Below are positions 1 to 8,500 of a stretch of 25,865 bases of DNA, in pieces (within the stretch, counting starts at the first letter, position 1; each line of letters opens with the position of its first letter). Origin of the DNA: Deltaproteobacteria bacterium (lineage in GTDB: Bacteria; Myxococcota; Polyangia; Haliangiales; Haliangiaceae); the NCBI GenBank assembly GCA_018262455.1, contig JAGSPR010000068.1, forward strand, positions 1-25,865, in the 5' to 3' direction. A program made the translations under genes and the position numbers. The notes beneath the pieces are model-generated. The model was not told the DNA's origin, did no database searches, and saw only the letters and a list, made by a program, of their open reading frames with translations.

Positions 1-38
1 CTGTCGCCGTCGCCGTCGCCGTCGCCGCCGCCGCCGCC
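1..38. repeat. GTCGCC/GCC simple repeat
   Basis: A run of GTCGCC units passes into GCC units. In the frame of the following gene it reads as alternating Val-Ala and then poly-Ala with no stop back to the window edge, so it may be coding (an Ala/Val-rich linker or hydrophobic stretch of an upstream-extended protein) or a low-complexity leader. It is directly followed by the poly-Asp codons of the next gene. Confidence 0.7.
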
Positions 39-959
39 GTGGCTGCGCTCGATGACGACGATGACGACGACGACGACGCGGGCGAGACCATGTCCAAGCT
101 GCTGGCGCAGGATTCCACGCAGCGCGAGGTCGATGCGAACGCGTTCCTGGATCTCGAGCCGACAGGGCAGAGGCCTCCGCGCCCGTCGAGCGTGAGTCCG
201 GCACCCGCGGCACCCGCGCCCACCGCGCCCCGAGCGCGCAAGCCCTTGCCGATCCCAGCGACCACCGAGATCGGTACGGACGCGCGCAGCAAACCGCCCA
301 CGCCGGCGGCCGGCATGGCGAGACGACTGAGCGCCGGCCACGCGGTGCGGCCCGAGGAGGACGCGTTCGCCGACTCCGAGCCGACCGGCCTCAAGCAGGC
401 CTCCGTGCCCGGGCTCGAGGATCGGCCCACCGCACACCTGTCCCCCGCCGAGCTCGGCTTGCTGAGCGCGATGTCCGAGGGCCACGAGCCGAGCCGGCTC
501 AAGTACTGCGAGTGGCTCGACCGGCGCGGCGAGAAGAGCCGCGCGGAGTTCCTCCGCCTCGACTATGCGCTCGCGACGATGAGCCCCGAGCACCCGAAAT
601 ACGACTCGACGCGCCGCCGGATGTGCGAGGTTGCCCCACATATCAGCGTCGACTGGCGAAGCCGGGTCGCCCGCTCGCTGATCGAGAACTGCACGGCGTA
701 CGGCTCTGGCTGCCCCGCGTACTGGCGGGCCCTCCCGGCGACCAGCGACGACGTCCGCCAGTGCAGCGCGTGCGGCGACCAGGTCTACTACTGCGTGACG
801 ATCGAGCTCGCGCGTGCGCGCGTCAAGCAGGGTCAGCGGGTCGCGGTCGACGCGACGTGCACGCGCGAGATCGGAGATCTCGAGCACGTCTGCGTGGCCT
901 GCCACGCGCGGGTCCCGCCGAACAACCGGTACTGTCCGCAGTGCGGACACGCGTTGTAG
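39..959 (+). CDS. TIGR02996-type repeat-companion domain protein with C-terminal zinc ribbons
   Basis: The function is not known. From GTG 39 the protein is 306 aa. Residues 5-13 are nine consecutive Asp, followed by a Pro/Ala-rich disordered region. Residues about 134-178 (LSPAELGLLSAM, YCEWLDRRGE, RAEFLRLDYAL) match the repeat-companion domain TIGR02996 seen in myxobacteria and planctomycetes. The C-terminus is Cys-rich. A CPxYW...VRQCSACGxxVYYC segment (C242, C245, C252) resembles a module that often accompanies TIGR02996, and a zinc ribbon C-x2-C-x10-C-x2-C (C285, C288, C299, C302) ends the protein. The motif AFxDxEPTG occurs twice (residues 35-43 and 109-117). The frame is open to the window edge, so the true start may lie upstream. 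ATG 90 is an alternative that would remove the poly-Asp. No signal peptide is visible, so it is probably cytoplasmic. Confidence 0.75.
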   Translation: MAALDDDDDDDDDAGETMSKLLAQDSTQREVDANAFLDLEPTGQRPPRPSSVSPAPAAPAPTAPRARKPLPIPATTEIGTDARSKPPTPAAGMARRLSAGHAVRPEEDAFADSEPTGLKQASVPGLEDRPTAHLSPAELGLLSAMSEGHEPSRLKYCEWLDRRGEKSRAEFLRLDYALATMSPEHPKYDSTRRRMCEVAPHISVDWRSRVARSLIENCTAYGSGCPAYWRALPATSDDVRQCSACGDQVYYCVTIELARARVKQGQRVAVDATCTREIGDLEHVCVACHARVPPNNRYCPQCGHAL

Positions 960-1057
960 CCGGCGATCGCCTGGCTCCAGGGATAGGTGTCATGCGCGCG
1001 CTCGTCCCGCGTTAACAGTTCGCGGGCTCGCTCGTCTTCGCTGCGGTGGAGGTCGCT

Positions 1058-1063
1058 TACAGT
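1058..1063 (+). promoter_or_regulatory. Candidate -10 box (TACAGT) for leaderless sigma-factor transcript
   Basis: TACAGT lies 6 nt before ATG 1070, so transcription would begin at or within a base or two of the start codon. No good -35 hexamer is visible. The same 6-nt spacing recurs at four other starts in the window, which is the main support. Confidence 0.4.
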
Positions 1064-1069
1064 GTCGCG

Positions 1070-1606
1070 ATGCGAACCCGCGAGCTCGACGAGTTGCCGG
1101 CCGTCGTGGTCGCAGCTCGCGACGGGGATCGCGCGGCGTTCGGCGAGCTGTACCGCCGGTTCTCGCGCGCCGTGCACGGCATCGTGCTCGCCCGCGTCGC
1201 GTACGGCGACGTCGCGGATCTCGTCCAGGAGGTGTTCACGATCGCGCTCCAACGGCTCCCTCAACTCACCGAGATCGCGGCATTCCCGGGCTGGCTGCTC
1301 GCGATCGCGCGCAACCGGGCGATCGATCACGTCCGCGGTGCCAAGCCGAGCGACGCGCTACCGGCCGAGCTGGCGACGACGGCGTCGCGCGCGGCCGAGG
1401 TGTCCCAGGTGATCGCGGCGCTCCGCGCGTTGCCCGAGGCGTACCAGGAGACGCTGATCCTGCGGCTGGTCGAAGGCATGACCGGCCCCGAGATCGCCGA
1501 GCAAACCGGGCTGTCGCCGGGCTCGGTGCGTGTCAACCTGCACCGAGGGATGAAGCTGCTCCGCGCAAGCCTCGGCATCACGCCCACGGAAGAGGACTCA
1601 CGATGA
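1070..1606 (+). CDS. ECF-type RNA polymerase sigma factor (sigma-70 family)
   Basis: This 178-aa protein has the two-domain layout of ECF sigma factors. Region 2 covers about residues 10-90 (FGELYRRFSRAVHGIV, DVADLVQEVFTIAL, WLLAIARNRAIDHVRG; -10 recognition and core binding). Region 4 covers about 115-170 (ALPEAYQETLILRLVEGMT and the helix-turn-helix GPEIAEQTGLSPGSVRVNLHR; -35 recognition). ATG 1070 is preferred over GTG 1046 because family similarity begins after it and a TACAGT box sits 6 nt upstream. The stop codon overlaps the ATG of the FecR-domain gene, giving translational coupling typical of a sigma factor and its regulator. No extra C-terminal domain is present. The target regulon cannot be read from the window; neighbouring envelope genes are candidates only by proximity. 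Confidence 0.93.
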   Translation: MRTRELDELPAVVVAARDGDRAAFGELYRRFSRAVHGIVLARVAYGDVADLVQEVFTIALQRLPQLTEIAAFPGWLLAIARNRAIDHVRGAKPSDALPAELATTASRAAEVSQVIAALRALPEAYQETLILRLVEGMTGPEIAEQTGLSPGSVRVNLHRGMKLLRASLGITPTEEDSR

Positions 1607-2586
1607 CCAGGCCGGATGACGAAGCCGACCGCGCCGACTACCTGTGGGATCGCAGCGGCCCGCCCGATCCCGAGATCGCGCGGCTCGAGACGCTGCTCTC
1701 ACCGCTGCGCCACGACGCGCCGCAGGACGAGCTGAAGCTTCGCCGTCGACGTTCGCGCACGCCGTTCGTGATCGCGATGGTCGTCGCGGCGTCGCTCGCG
1801 CTCGTGATGTGGTGGCGGTGGCCGCGCACCGACGCGCCAGCCGTGGCGTGCAACGGTGACACCGGGTTCGCGTTCACCGCGAGGACCGGCACGGTGGGAT
1901 GCGCGGGTGCCGCGGTGGCGAGCGGCGTGCTGGCCGTCGGGGCCACGCTCGATACCGGAGGACACGAGGCCGAGCTCGCGATCGCGAACATCGGTCGGGC
2001 CGAGCTCGGCGCGAACACCCGCGTGCGGCTCGACCGCACCAGCGCCGAACATCACCAGCTGTTCCTCGAGGTCGGTCACCTGCACGCGCGGGTGTCGGCG
2101 CCGCCCCGGATCTTCGCGGTTGCGACGCCCAGCGCCCACGTCACCGATCTCGGCTGCGAGTACTCGGTCGACATCGATCCATCGGGAGCCGGAGAGATCC
2201 ACGTCATCACTGGCAAGGTCGAGCTCGAGACGGCAGGCGGCACGGTCGTGGTGGCCCCGGCGGGCACGCACGCGCGCTTGCTGGCCGGTCGCCACGCCAG
2301 CCTCCCGCTGGCCGACCGCGCGGGTCCCGAGATCACCGCGGCGCTGCGCGCCCTCGAGGCCGATGCGCCCGATGGCGTGGCCCGGGTGCTCGCCGCCGCA
2401 CGCGAGGTCGACGCGATCACGGTGGCGAACCTTGCCGCCGTCGCGCCGGCGGCGAGCAAGCGCGCGGTGCTGGACCGGCTCGCCGAGCTGGTCCCACCCC
2501 CGCAGCCGGTGACCGTCGATCAGGCACTCGCGGATCGCGCGGTGTTCGAGCTGTGGTTCGACGAGGTCGTGCGAAGAATCAGGTGA
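1603..2586 (+). CDS. FecR-domain membrane protein, probable sigma-factor regulator
   Basis: The protein is 327 aa. It has a short cytoplasmic N-terminus with an Arg-rich stop (RRRRSR), one membrane helix at about residues 53-72 (TPFVIAMVVAASLALVMWW), then a periplasmic FecR-like beta domain at about 110-215 (GRAELGANTRVRL, VGHLHARVSAPPRIFAVATPSAHVTDLGCEYSVD, VITGKVELET). The C-terminal tail is helical and Ala-rich. FecR-type proteins sense a periplasmic signal and activate or restrain their cognate sigma factor. The ATG overlaps the stop of the sigma gene (ATGA). No TonB-dependent receptor follows, so the classical iron-siderophore role is not supported here. Two Cys near residues 84 and 101 are periplasmic and could pair. 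The first ATG of this frame that fits the operon was used as start; the frame is open further upstream. Confidence 0.85.
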   Translation: MTRPDDEADRADYLWDRSGPPDPEIARLETLLSPLRHDAPQDELKLRRRRSRTPFVIAMVVAASLALVMWWRWPRTDAPAVACNGDTGFAFTARTGTVGCAGAAVASGVLAVGATLDTGGHEAELAIANIGRAELGANTRVRLDRTSAEHHQLFLEVGHLHARVSAPPRIFAVATPSAHVTDLGCEYSVDIDPSGAGEIHVITGKVELETAGGTVVVAPAGTHARLLAGRHASLPLADRAGPEITAALRALEADAPDGVARVLAAAREVDAITVANLAAVAPAASKRAVLDRLAELVPPPQPVTVDQALADRAVFELWFDEVVRRIR

Positions 2587-2657
2587 GCGGGTGGGCGATT
2601 CCGCCCGCTTGATCCGGCGCAAGTCCCGTCTGGCCCCGGATTGCGCGGGTTTGCCTG

Positions 2658-2673
2658 TGGCACGCGCGGTGCT
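2658..2673 (+). promoter_or_regulatory. Sigma-54-like -24/-12 promoter
   Basis: TGGCACG-N4-GTGCT has the invariant GG and GC separated by 10 nt (GG 2659-2660, GC 2671-2672). It differs from the consensus YTGGCACG-N4-TTGCW at the Y and at the first T of TTGC. A start about 12 nt downstream would fall near 2684, just before ATG 2687. Sigma-54 promoters are abundant in myxobacteria. No enhancer-binding protein gene is in the window. Confidence 0.5.
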
Positions 2674-2686
2674 CGGGACTCAGGGC

Positions 2687-2998
2687 ATGAAGACCCACGG
2701 CAAGGACCCCAATCAGGGCGAAGGCGACAAGATGTCGGCCCGCCACTACGGCCGGTCGGTCCGCGAGTTTATCGCCGAAGGCAAGGTCGACGACGCCGCG
2801 CGTAACGCCAAGGCCTACGTCGAGCGCAGTCCCGATCTCGCCGAGCGCGCCGAGCGCAGGGCGCGCAAGGGTCCGCGCGGCACGCGGGTGTCGGTCGACG
2901 AGCTGATCGCCAGGAGTCGCTCCGCGGTCGATCGCGTGATGGCGATGCTCGAGCGAGCGACGTCGAAGCTGCGCTCGCGACCGCACCGCAGCAAGTAA
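2687..2998 (+). CDS. Small conserved basic protein of unknown function
   Basis: The protein is 103 aa from ATG 2687. The N-terminal part (KDPNQGEGDK, SARHYGRSVREFIAEGKVDDAARNA) resembles small hypothetical proteins found in many proteobacteria and myxobacteria whose function I do not know. The C-terminal part is Arg/Lys-rich and helical and could bind nucleic acid or membrane surfaces. ATG 2687 was chosen over GTG 2591 because the PNQGEGDK segment starts there and a -24/-12 promoter lies just upstream. ATG 2732, preceded by GAAGG, is the shorter alternative. The gene precedes two small membrane-protein genes that look stress-related. No signal peptide is visible. Confidence 0.7.
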   Translation: MKTHGKDPNQGEGDKMSARHYGRSVREFIAEGKVDDAARNAKAYVERSPDLAERAERRARKGPRGTRVSVDELIARSRSAVDRVMAMLERATSKLRSRPHRSK

Positions 2999-3035
2999 CC
3001 CAGACCCGTAACCCTGACCGTCTCGAAAGGCTCCA

Positions 3036-3290
3036 ATGCCAATTCTCCTCACCCTCCTGATCGGCCTTCTCATCGGCACACTTGCCAGGCTCGTCATGCC
3101 CGGGAAGGATCCGGGCGGCGCGATCGTCACGATCCTGCTCGGCGTCGCGGGCGCGGTCGTCGCCGGCATGTTCGGCCAGGCGGTGGGCTGGTATTCCGCC
3201 GGAGAAGGTCCCGGCATCATCGCGTCGATCCTCGGCGCGGTGGTCCTCCTCGCGACCTACGGCGCCATCGTCGGCCGGAGGGCGATCTGA
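3036..3290 (+). CDS. GlsB/YeaQ/YmgE family small membrane protein
   Basis: This 84-aa very hydrophobic protein has three membrane segments (about residues 2-18, 28-48 and 60-80). It carries the Gly-rich pattern of the transglycosylase-associated (GlsB/YeaQ/YmgE) family: LIGLLIGTLARLVMPGKDPGG, ILLGVAGAVVAGMFGQ, IIASILGAVVLLATYG. Family members are general-stress inner-membrane proteins with no established enzymatic role, despite the historic name. A ribosome-binding site AAAGG lies 6 nt before the ATG. It sits 37 nt after the small basic protein gene and 1 nt before the next gene, so the three probably form one transcript. Confidence 0.92.
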   Translation: MPILLTLLIGLLIGTLARLVMPGKDPGGAIVTILLGVAGAVVAGMFGQAVGWYSAGEGPGIIASILGAVVLLATYGAIVGRRAI

Positions 3291-3291
3291 C

Positions 3292-3612
3292 ATGACGACC
3301 GTACAACCCCACCCGCTGATCGAACCACCTTCGGTCGGTCATGAGCCATACAACCCGGTGCGCGACGACAGCAAGCTGTCACCGACCGAGGATCTCGATC
3401 GCGAGCCCGACGGCGTTCCGCACAGTGTCGTCGGCCTCACCGCCCTGTTCTCGGTGCTGCTCGCCATGCTCGTGGCGTTTCTGTTCCTCAGTGGGGGCGG
3501 GGTCACCCGCGTCGCGGCGGTCCTGCTCGCGTTGATCGCCATCCCGGTCCTCGTCAGCACGCTCCGCAAGAAGGCGGAGCATGATCGCGATCACGTGCAC
3601 CCTTCGCGTTGA
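3292..3612 (+). CDS. Small two-helix membrane protein, unknown function
   Basis: The protein is 106 aa. It has a polar N-terminal half (residues 1-42, rich in Pro and Asp), two adjacent membrane helices at about 45-66 (VVGLTALFSVLLAMLVAFLFL) and 70-90 (GVTRVAAVLLALIAIPVLVS), and a short basic/His tail. I do not recognise a family. The ATG follows the stop of the GlsB-like gene by 1 nt, so the two genes are probably translated from one mRNA. The context (GlsB-like neighbour, sigma-54-like promoter upstream) suggests a stress-related envelope role; this is inference only. Confidence 0.75.
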   Translation: MTTVQPHPLIEPPSVGHEPYNPVRDDSKLSPTEDLDREPDGVPHSVVGLTALFSVLLAMLVAFLFLSGGGVTRVAAVLLALIAIPVLVSTLRKKAEHDRDHVHPSR

Positions 3613-3732
3613 GGCCGGCGAAATCGCCCAGGCGTCTCGTGCGCTTGGAGGAGCTGGGCGCCAGCGCCCGCCTCGCCTCGGTGTTTCGCGCAGTTGCGCG
3701 GGTACCGATCTTGCGCATGAGGTCTTCCAGCG

Positions 3733-5556
3733 ATGTCGCGGCATGCATGGTTCGTCTTCGTCTTCGGCTGGCTCGTCGGCCCGGTGGTCGCGTGCAGTCA
3801 CGCGCGTACGCCGGTTCACCGGCCGGGTGGCGAGTTCCTCGAGTCGATCCGGTTCGAAGGCAACCAGCAGCTCGGCCGTGGCGAGCTCGTGACCGGCCTG
3901 GCGCTGCATCGCACCCAGAGGCGCGGCCGAGCTCCCGACCCCTACCTCGTGCAGGTCGACGCGGACCGGATCCGCGGCGAGTATCTGCGCAAGGGCTATC
4001 TCGATGTCGACGTGCGCTCGCGGGTGGAGCGCGCTGGCGATGCGGCGACCGTCATCTACTCGGTGGAGGAGGGTGTCCGCGCCACCACACGCGTCGTCAT
4101 CACCGGCATCCCGGACGACCCGCAGCTGCCGGTCTCGAAGGTCCGCGCCGAGCTGCCGCTGCGCGACGGAGCGTGGTTCGACTACGCGGTCTACGACGCC
4201 GCCAAGCAGCGGCTACGGACCGTGGTCGAGGACGCGGGCTATGCGCACGGCAAGCTCGAGGCGACGGTGTCCGCCGATCGCGCGAACCACGAAGCGATCA
4301 TCCGGCTCCACTACACGCTCGGGCCCAAGTGCACGTTCGGCCCGGTCGAGATCACCGGTGTCCAGGGCGAGCTCGCGGACGCCGTGCGGGGCCGCCTGCA
4401 GTTCGCGCCGGGCGATCGATACTCGATCTCCGCGATCACCGCGACGCGGAACGCGCTGTATGGACTCGGGCGGTTCTCGACCGTCCAGGTGCGGCCCACC
4501 GAGACCGCCTCTCCGGTGGTCGCGGTCGAGGTCGCGGTCACGGAGAGCGCGCGACACGAGGTCAAGCTCGGTGGCGGCGTCGGCGTCGATCCGACGGCGT
4601 ACGAGATCCGCGGCCGCGCCGGCTACACCGTGGTGGGCTGGCCGTTCCCGCTCGACACCGCTTCGATCGAGCTCCAGCCGGCCTATGCCGTGCTCCGCGC
4701 CGGCAACGGCCGCGAGCCGCGGATCCGCGCGATCGCCCGGCTCGAGCGTCAGGATCTGTTCTGGACCTATGCGAAGGGCGCGGTCGAGGGCGGCTGGAAC
4801 TACCTGACGATCGAGGCATACACGAGCTACGGCCCGCGCGCACGGCTCGGGTTCTCCACGCCGCTCGGCACGCCCAAGCTCCAGGCCCGCATCGGCTGGG
4901 CCATCGAGCATCTCGACTTCCGAGGGATCTCGCCGCTGATCGATCCGGCGCTCCAGAGGAATCTGCGAGACAACCCGATCGAGACCCGGATCGGAGCGTA
5001 CGCCGAGCTGCGGGCGATCGAGGGCACGAGGTATGCGGGCGGTGCGTACCGCTATCTCGAGCTCGTACCCGAGCTGCGCGGCTTCGTCCCGCTCGGAACC
5101 GCCACCCTCGCGGGCCGGCTGCGCACCGGCGTGTTCTACGGCGACGTCCCGGCGACCGAGCGCTTGTTCTCCGGGGGCGCCTCGAACCACCGCGGCTTCG
5201 GCGAGCGCCAGCTCTCGCCGTCGGTCACGGGGGAGATCGAGGGCAGTGGACGCACCGTGCCCTACGGCGGCACCGCGATGCTCGAGGCCAGCCTCGAGGC
5301 GCGGATCCCGATCACGACCTGGCGCAAGATCGGCATCGGCGCGGTGACGTTCCTCGACGGAGGCGACGTCACCGAGCAGCGGAACCAGCTCGATCCGCTC
5401 GACCTGCACTGGGCGGTGGGCGCCGGCCTGCGGCTGCTGACGGTCGTTGGACCTGTGCGGTTCGATGTCGCGTACCGGCTCAACCGCACCGGACCGACGG
5501 AGCCCGCGCCCGGCTCGCACTTCGCGTTCCACCTGACGGTGGGAGAGGCATTCTGA
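3733..5556 (+). CDS. tamA: TamA/TamL-type Omp85 outer-membrane protein, copy 1
   Basis: The 607-aa protein is of the Omp85 superfamily. An N-terminal signal (about 1-20) ends in VVAC with Cys21, a possible lipoprotein cleavage site. Three POTRA domains follow (about 33-115, 116-195, 196-275; for example FLESIRFEGNQQLGRGEL and FGPVEITGV), then a C-terminal beta barrel. The L6-loop motif FSGGASNHRGF (R487-G488-F489) is characteristic of Omp85 barrels. The protein ends in a terminal Phe (HLTVGEAF), as expected of a barrel signal. Three POTRAs and a length near 600 aa fit TamA rather than the five-POTRA BamA. The stop overlaps the tamB start by one base (TGATG), as expected for partners forming an envelope-spanning complex that helps outer-membrane protein insertion or lipid transfer. 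ATG 3733 gives the signal peptide directly. A second copy lies at 10722. Confidence 0.9.
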   Translation: MSRHAWFVFVFGWLVGPVVACSHARTPVHRPGGEFLESIRFEGNQQLGRGELVTGLALHRTQRRGRAPDPYLVQVDADRIRGEYLRKGYLDVDVRSRVERAGDAATVIYSVEEGVRATTRVVITGIPDDPQLPVSKVRAELPLRDGAWFDYAVYDAAKQRLRTVVEDAGYAHGKLEATVSADRANHEAIIRLHYTLGPKCTFGPVEITGVQGELADAVRGRLQFAPGDRYSISAITATRNALYGLGRFSTVQVRPTETASPVVAVEVAVTESARHEVKLGGGVGVDPTAYEIRGRAGYTVVGWPFPLDTASIELQPAYAVLRAGNGREPRIRAIARLERQDLFWTYAKGAVEGGWNYLTIEAYTSYGPRARLGFSTPLGTPKLQARIGWAIEHLDFRGISPLIDPALQRNLRDNPIETRIGAYAELRAIEGTRYAGGAYRYLELVPELRGFVPLGTATLAGRLRTGVFYGDVPATERLFSGGASNHRGFGERQLSPSVTGEIEGSGRTVPYGGTAMLEASLEARIPITTWRKIGIGAVTFLDGGDVTEQRNQLDPLDLHWAVGAGLRLLTVVGPVRFDVAYRLNRTGPTEPAPGSHFAFHLTVGEAF

Positions 5557-8500
5557 TGTCATCGGCGTGGCGGTGGACCAGGCGCATCGTGCTCGGCCTG
5601 TTCGCGTTCGTCCTCCTCGCGGTCGGCGCGGTGCTCGTCGTGCTGCACACCGATTACGGCCGCGACCTCGTGCGCGCGCGGGTCGAGGGCAAGCTCGACA
5701 CCACGTTCGTCGGCGGCGGGTCGATCGGCAAGCTCGAGGGCAGCTTGTTCGGAGAGCTGGTCGCGCTCGATGTCGTGATCAACGGTCCCGATGGCAAGCC
5801 CGCGATCCGGATCAAGAGGCTGAGGCTCGAGCTCGGCTTGCTGCCGCTGGCCTCGCACGAGCTCAGGATCTCGGGGCTGGTCGCCGACGACGTCGAGGTC
5901 GACCTCCGGCGCGGCGAGCACGGCGAGCTCCAGCTCACGCACCTGCTACGGCCCAACCCCGAGTCGACGTGGAGCGTGGAGCTGCGCGATCTCACCGTGC
6001 ATCGGGCCCACCTCGCGTACGACGCCGGCACCGAGATCCTGAACCTCGACGCGATCGAGATCCGGGGCGCCGCGCACCTGCCGCACGACCAGCCGCTCGA
6101 TGCCAGCGTGGAGATCACGGGGCGCTGGCGCGAGCGAGCCGCACCGGTCCGGATCGCAACCACGGTGCACGCCGAGCTCGCGGGCCAGGAGGGTGCAACG
6201 TTGACCATCCCGACGCTCGTCGCCAACGTCGGCGACGTCTCGGTGACCGGCACCGCGTTGCGCATCGTCGTGCCAGCGGCGGATCGCGCCGATCGCGCCG
6301 ACCGCCGGGGTTCACCGGTGTTCGCCGGCAGCCTCGTCGTCAAGGCCCCGCGCGACGCGGTCGGAGCGCTCGCCCCCAGCGTCGAGCTCCCAGCTGACCT
6401 CGAGCTGCGGGTCGATGCGTCGCCGGTCGCGGGCAAGGCGGTCACGCACCTCGAGCTCGACGCCGAGATCGGTACCCAGCCGGTCCACGCGCTGCTCGAC
6501 GTGGACCTGGCGGCGAACCGCGTCGTCGGCGTGATCGCGGCCGGCGACCTCGACCTCGGCAAGCTCACGCGCGGCAAGCTCGTCGCGCACGGAGGTGGCT
6601 TCGCGGTGATCGATGTCGCCCAGGGCGATCCCGGCAAGCTGCCGGTCGGTCACGCCATGATCCACGCCTCGGGGCAGTACGAGGACTACCCCGAGACCGG
6701 CGTCATGATCGCGCTGGCGTCGACGGGCGAACGGGTCACGGCGACGATCGGTGCCGCCAACCCCGGCCTCACCGCCGCGATCCGCGGTGACCTCGTGAAG
6801 ACAGGTGATCGCCTCACGCTCGAACGCGGAACGATCGTCGCGTCGACCCGGGATCCGGCTTCCGCGAGCCGTGGCAAGGCGCCGGTGCATGGCATGCTGA
6901 GCGTCGACCTCGTGGCGAGCGGCGTGCTGGCCCCGGAAGCCGAGCTCGCGGTGACCGGGCGGATCCAGGGCAAGCAGGTTCGGGTGGAGGACGTGACGAT
7001 CGCGGCGCTCGACGTCGCCGTCGATGCCCGCGGGATCCCGTCGCGCCCGATCGGCAAGGCCGAGCTCTCGGCCGATGGCGTCCAGCGCGGCGACGTGGTC
7101 TTGCGCGAGCTCCGGGTGACCGCGGCGAACCGCGAGGACGGCAAGATCTCGGTCTCGATGAGGTCGCGCCCGAAGGCCACCTCGTGGCTGTTCGAGGCCG
7201 ACGCCCTGGTCACGCCGGGCCAGGTCGTCACCGTCGATCTGCAGCGGCACCTCGTCCGCGCGGGCACCAACGCCGACTGGGTCGGGACGACCGGCCGCGT
7301 GACGATCGGCAAGCAGCGGATCGAGGTCCGCGATCTCAGGAGCGCGAGCCGTGATGGCGTGGTGACGCTCGCGGGCGTGTACCACCGTGCGGGTGCTCGC
7401 GCCGGCGACCTGGTCGCGAAGCTCGACGCGAACGCGATGGTGCTCGACGACCTGCGCTCGGGGCTGCGCGGCACGATCGACGCGCACGCGGATGTCGAGC
7501 GCACCCACGGCCGGTTCGTCGGCACCGTGCAGATCAAGGCGGCGGGCGTGGCGCTCGGCCCCACGATGCTCGGCGTCGACGGCGAGGCGAGGCTCGAGGT
7601 GGGTGCCGGCAAGCTCGTGGTGGCCGCGCGCGCCGGCACCGCGCGGCTCGGGACGGTGACGCTGGCGCTCGATCTCGATCCGCCGAGGGACCTCGCGAAC
7701 GTGACCGCGTGGAAGCACCTCGGGCGCGACCGGATCCGGACGGCCGAGCTCACGCTCGGGGACCTCGATCTGTCCAGCGCGGCCAAGCTGGCCGGGCTGC
7801 CGGGAGAGTACGCAGGCAAGCTCGACGGTGACCTCCAGCTGTCCGCCACCGGCAGCGGCGGCAAGCTCTCGCTACGCGACCTGATGGCGCCGGCCCTGCG
7901 TGGCACCGGCCGGGTCAGCGCGGAGCTCCGGATCTCCGAGCCCGCGCGAGGCGAGATCCACCCGAGCGTGACCGCGCGCATCGAGGGGATCGCCACCCTC
8001 ATGGCCGAGGCGCGGCTTCGCATGCCGGACCACCTGTTCGACCCGGGGGCCTGGAAGGCCAACGGGCGTGGTGTCCTCCAGAGCGCGTCGCTGCGTGCCG
8101 AGAACATCGAGCTCGATCCGGGGCTGCTCGAGCGGTTCGGCCTCGTGACCTCTGCGCGGGGCCAGCTCAGCATCGTCGCGGAGATCGCCGAGGCGGCGCG
8201 CAGCGCGAAGCTCGCCGTCGGGATCCGCCACCTGCGTGGCTCGCCGATCTCGCAGCCGATCGACGTCGACCTCACGGCCACGAGCGACGACCAGGCGACC
8301 ACCGCCACGCTCGTCGCGAGGACGCGCCAGGTCAAGCGCGACGGCGAGGTCGAGACCCCGGTCGGGCCCGAGGTGAAGCTGCTCGACGCCTGGGGCTCGA
8401 TCCCGCTGACGATCGCCGAGCTCGCGGCGAATCCGCGGGCCGCGCTCGGCGAGCCGCTGCGGGTGGTCGCGACGGTGCCGAACGTCCCGGCGCCCCCGTT

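Noticed and set aside
814..1602. N-terminal extension of the FecR-domain frame into the sigma gene
   Set aside because: The extension is Arg-rich shadow sequence. ATG 1603 overlaps the sigma stop and begins the expected anti-sigma-like region.
3609..5555. N-terminal extension of the first tamB frame through tamA
   Set aside because: The extension is an out-of-frame shadow of tamA; ATG 5556 gives the signal anchor and the TGATG overlap.
6282..6308. GATCGCGCC tandem repeat inside the first tamB
   Set aside because: Only about two and a half copies, in frame and coding for ADR repeats in a loop; most likely ordinary slippage.
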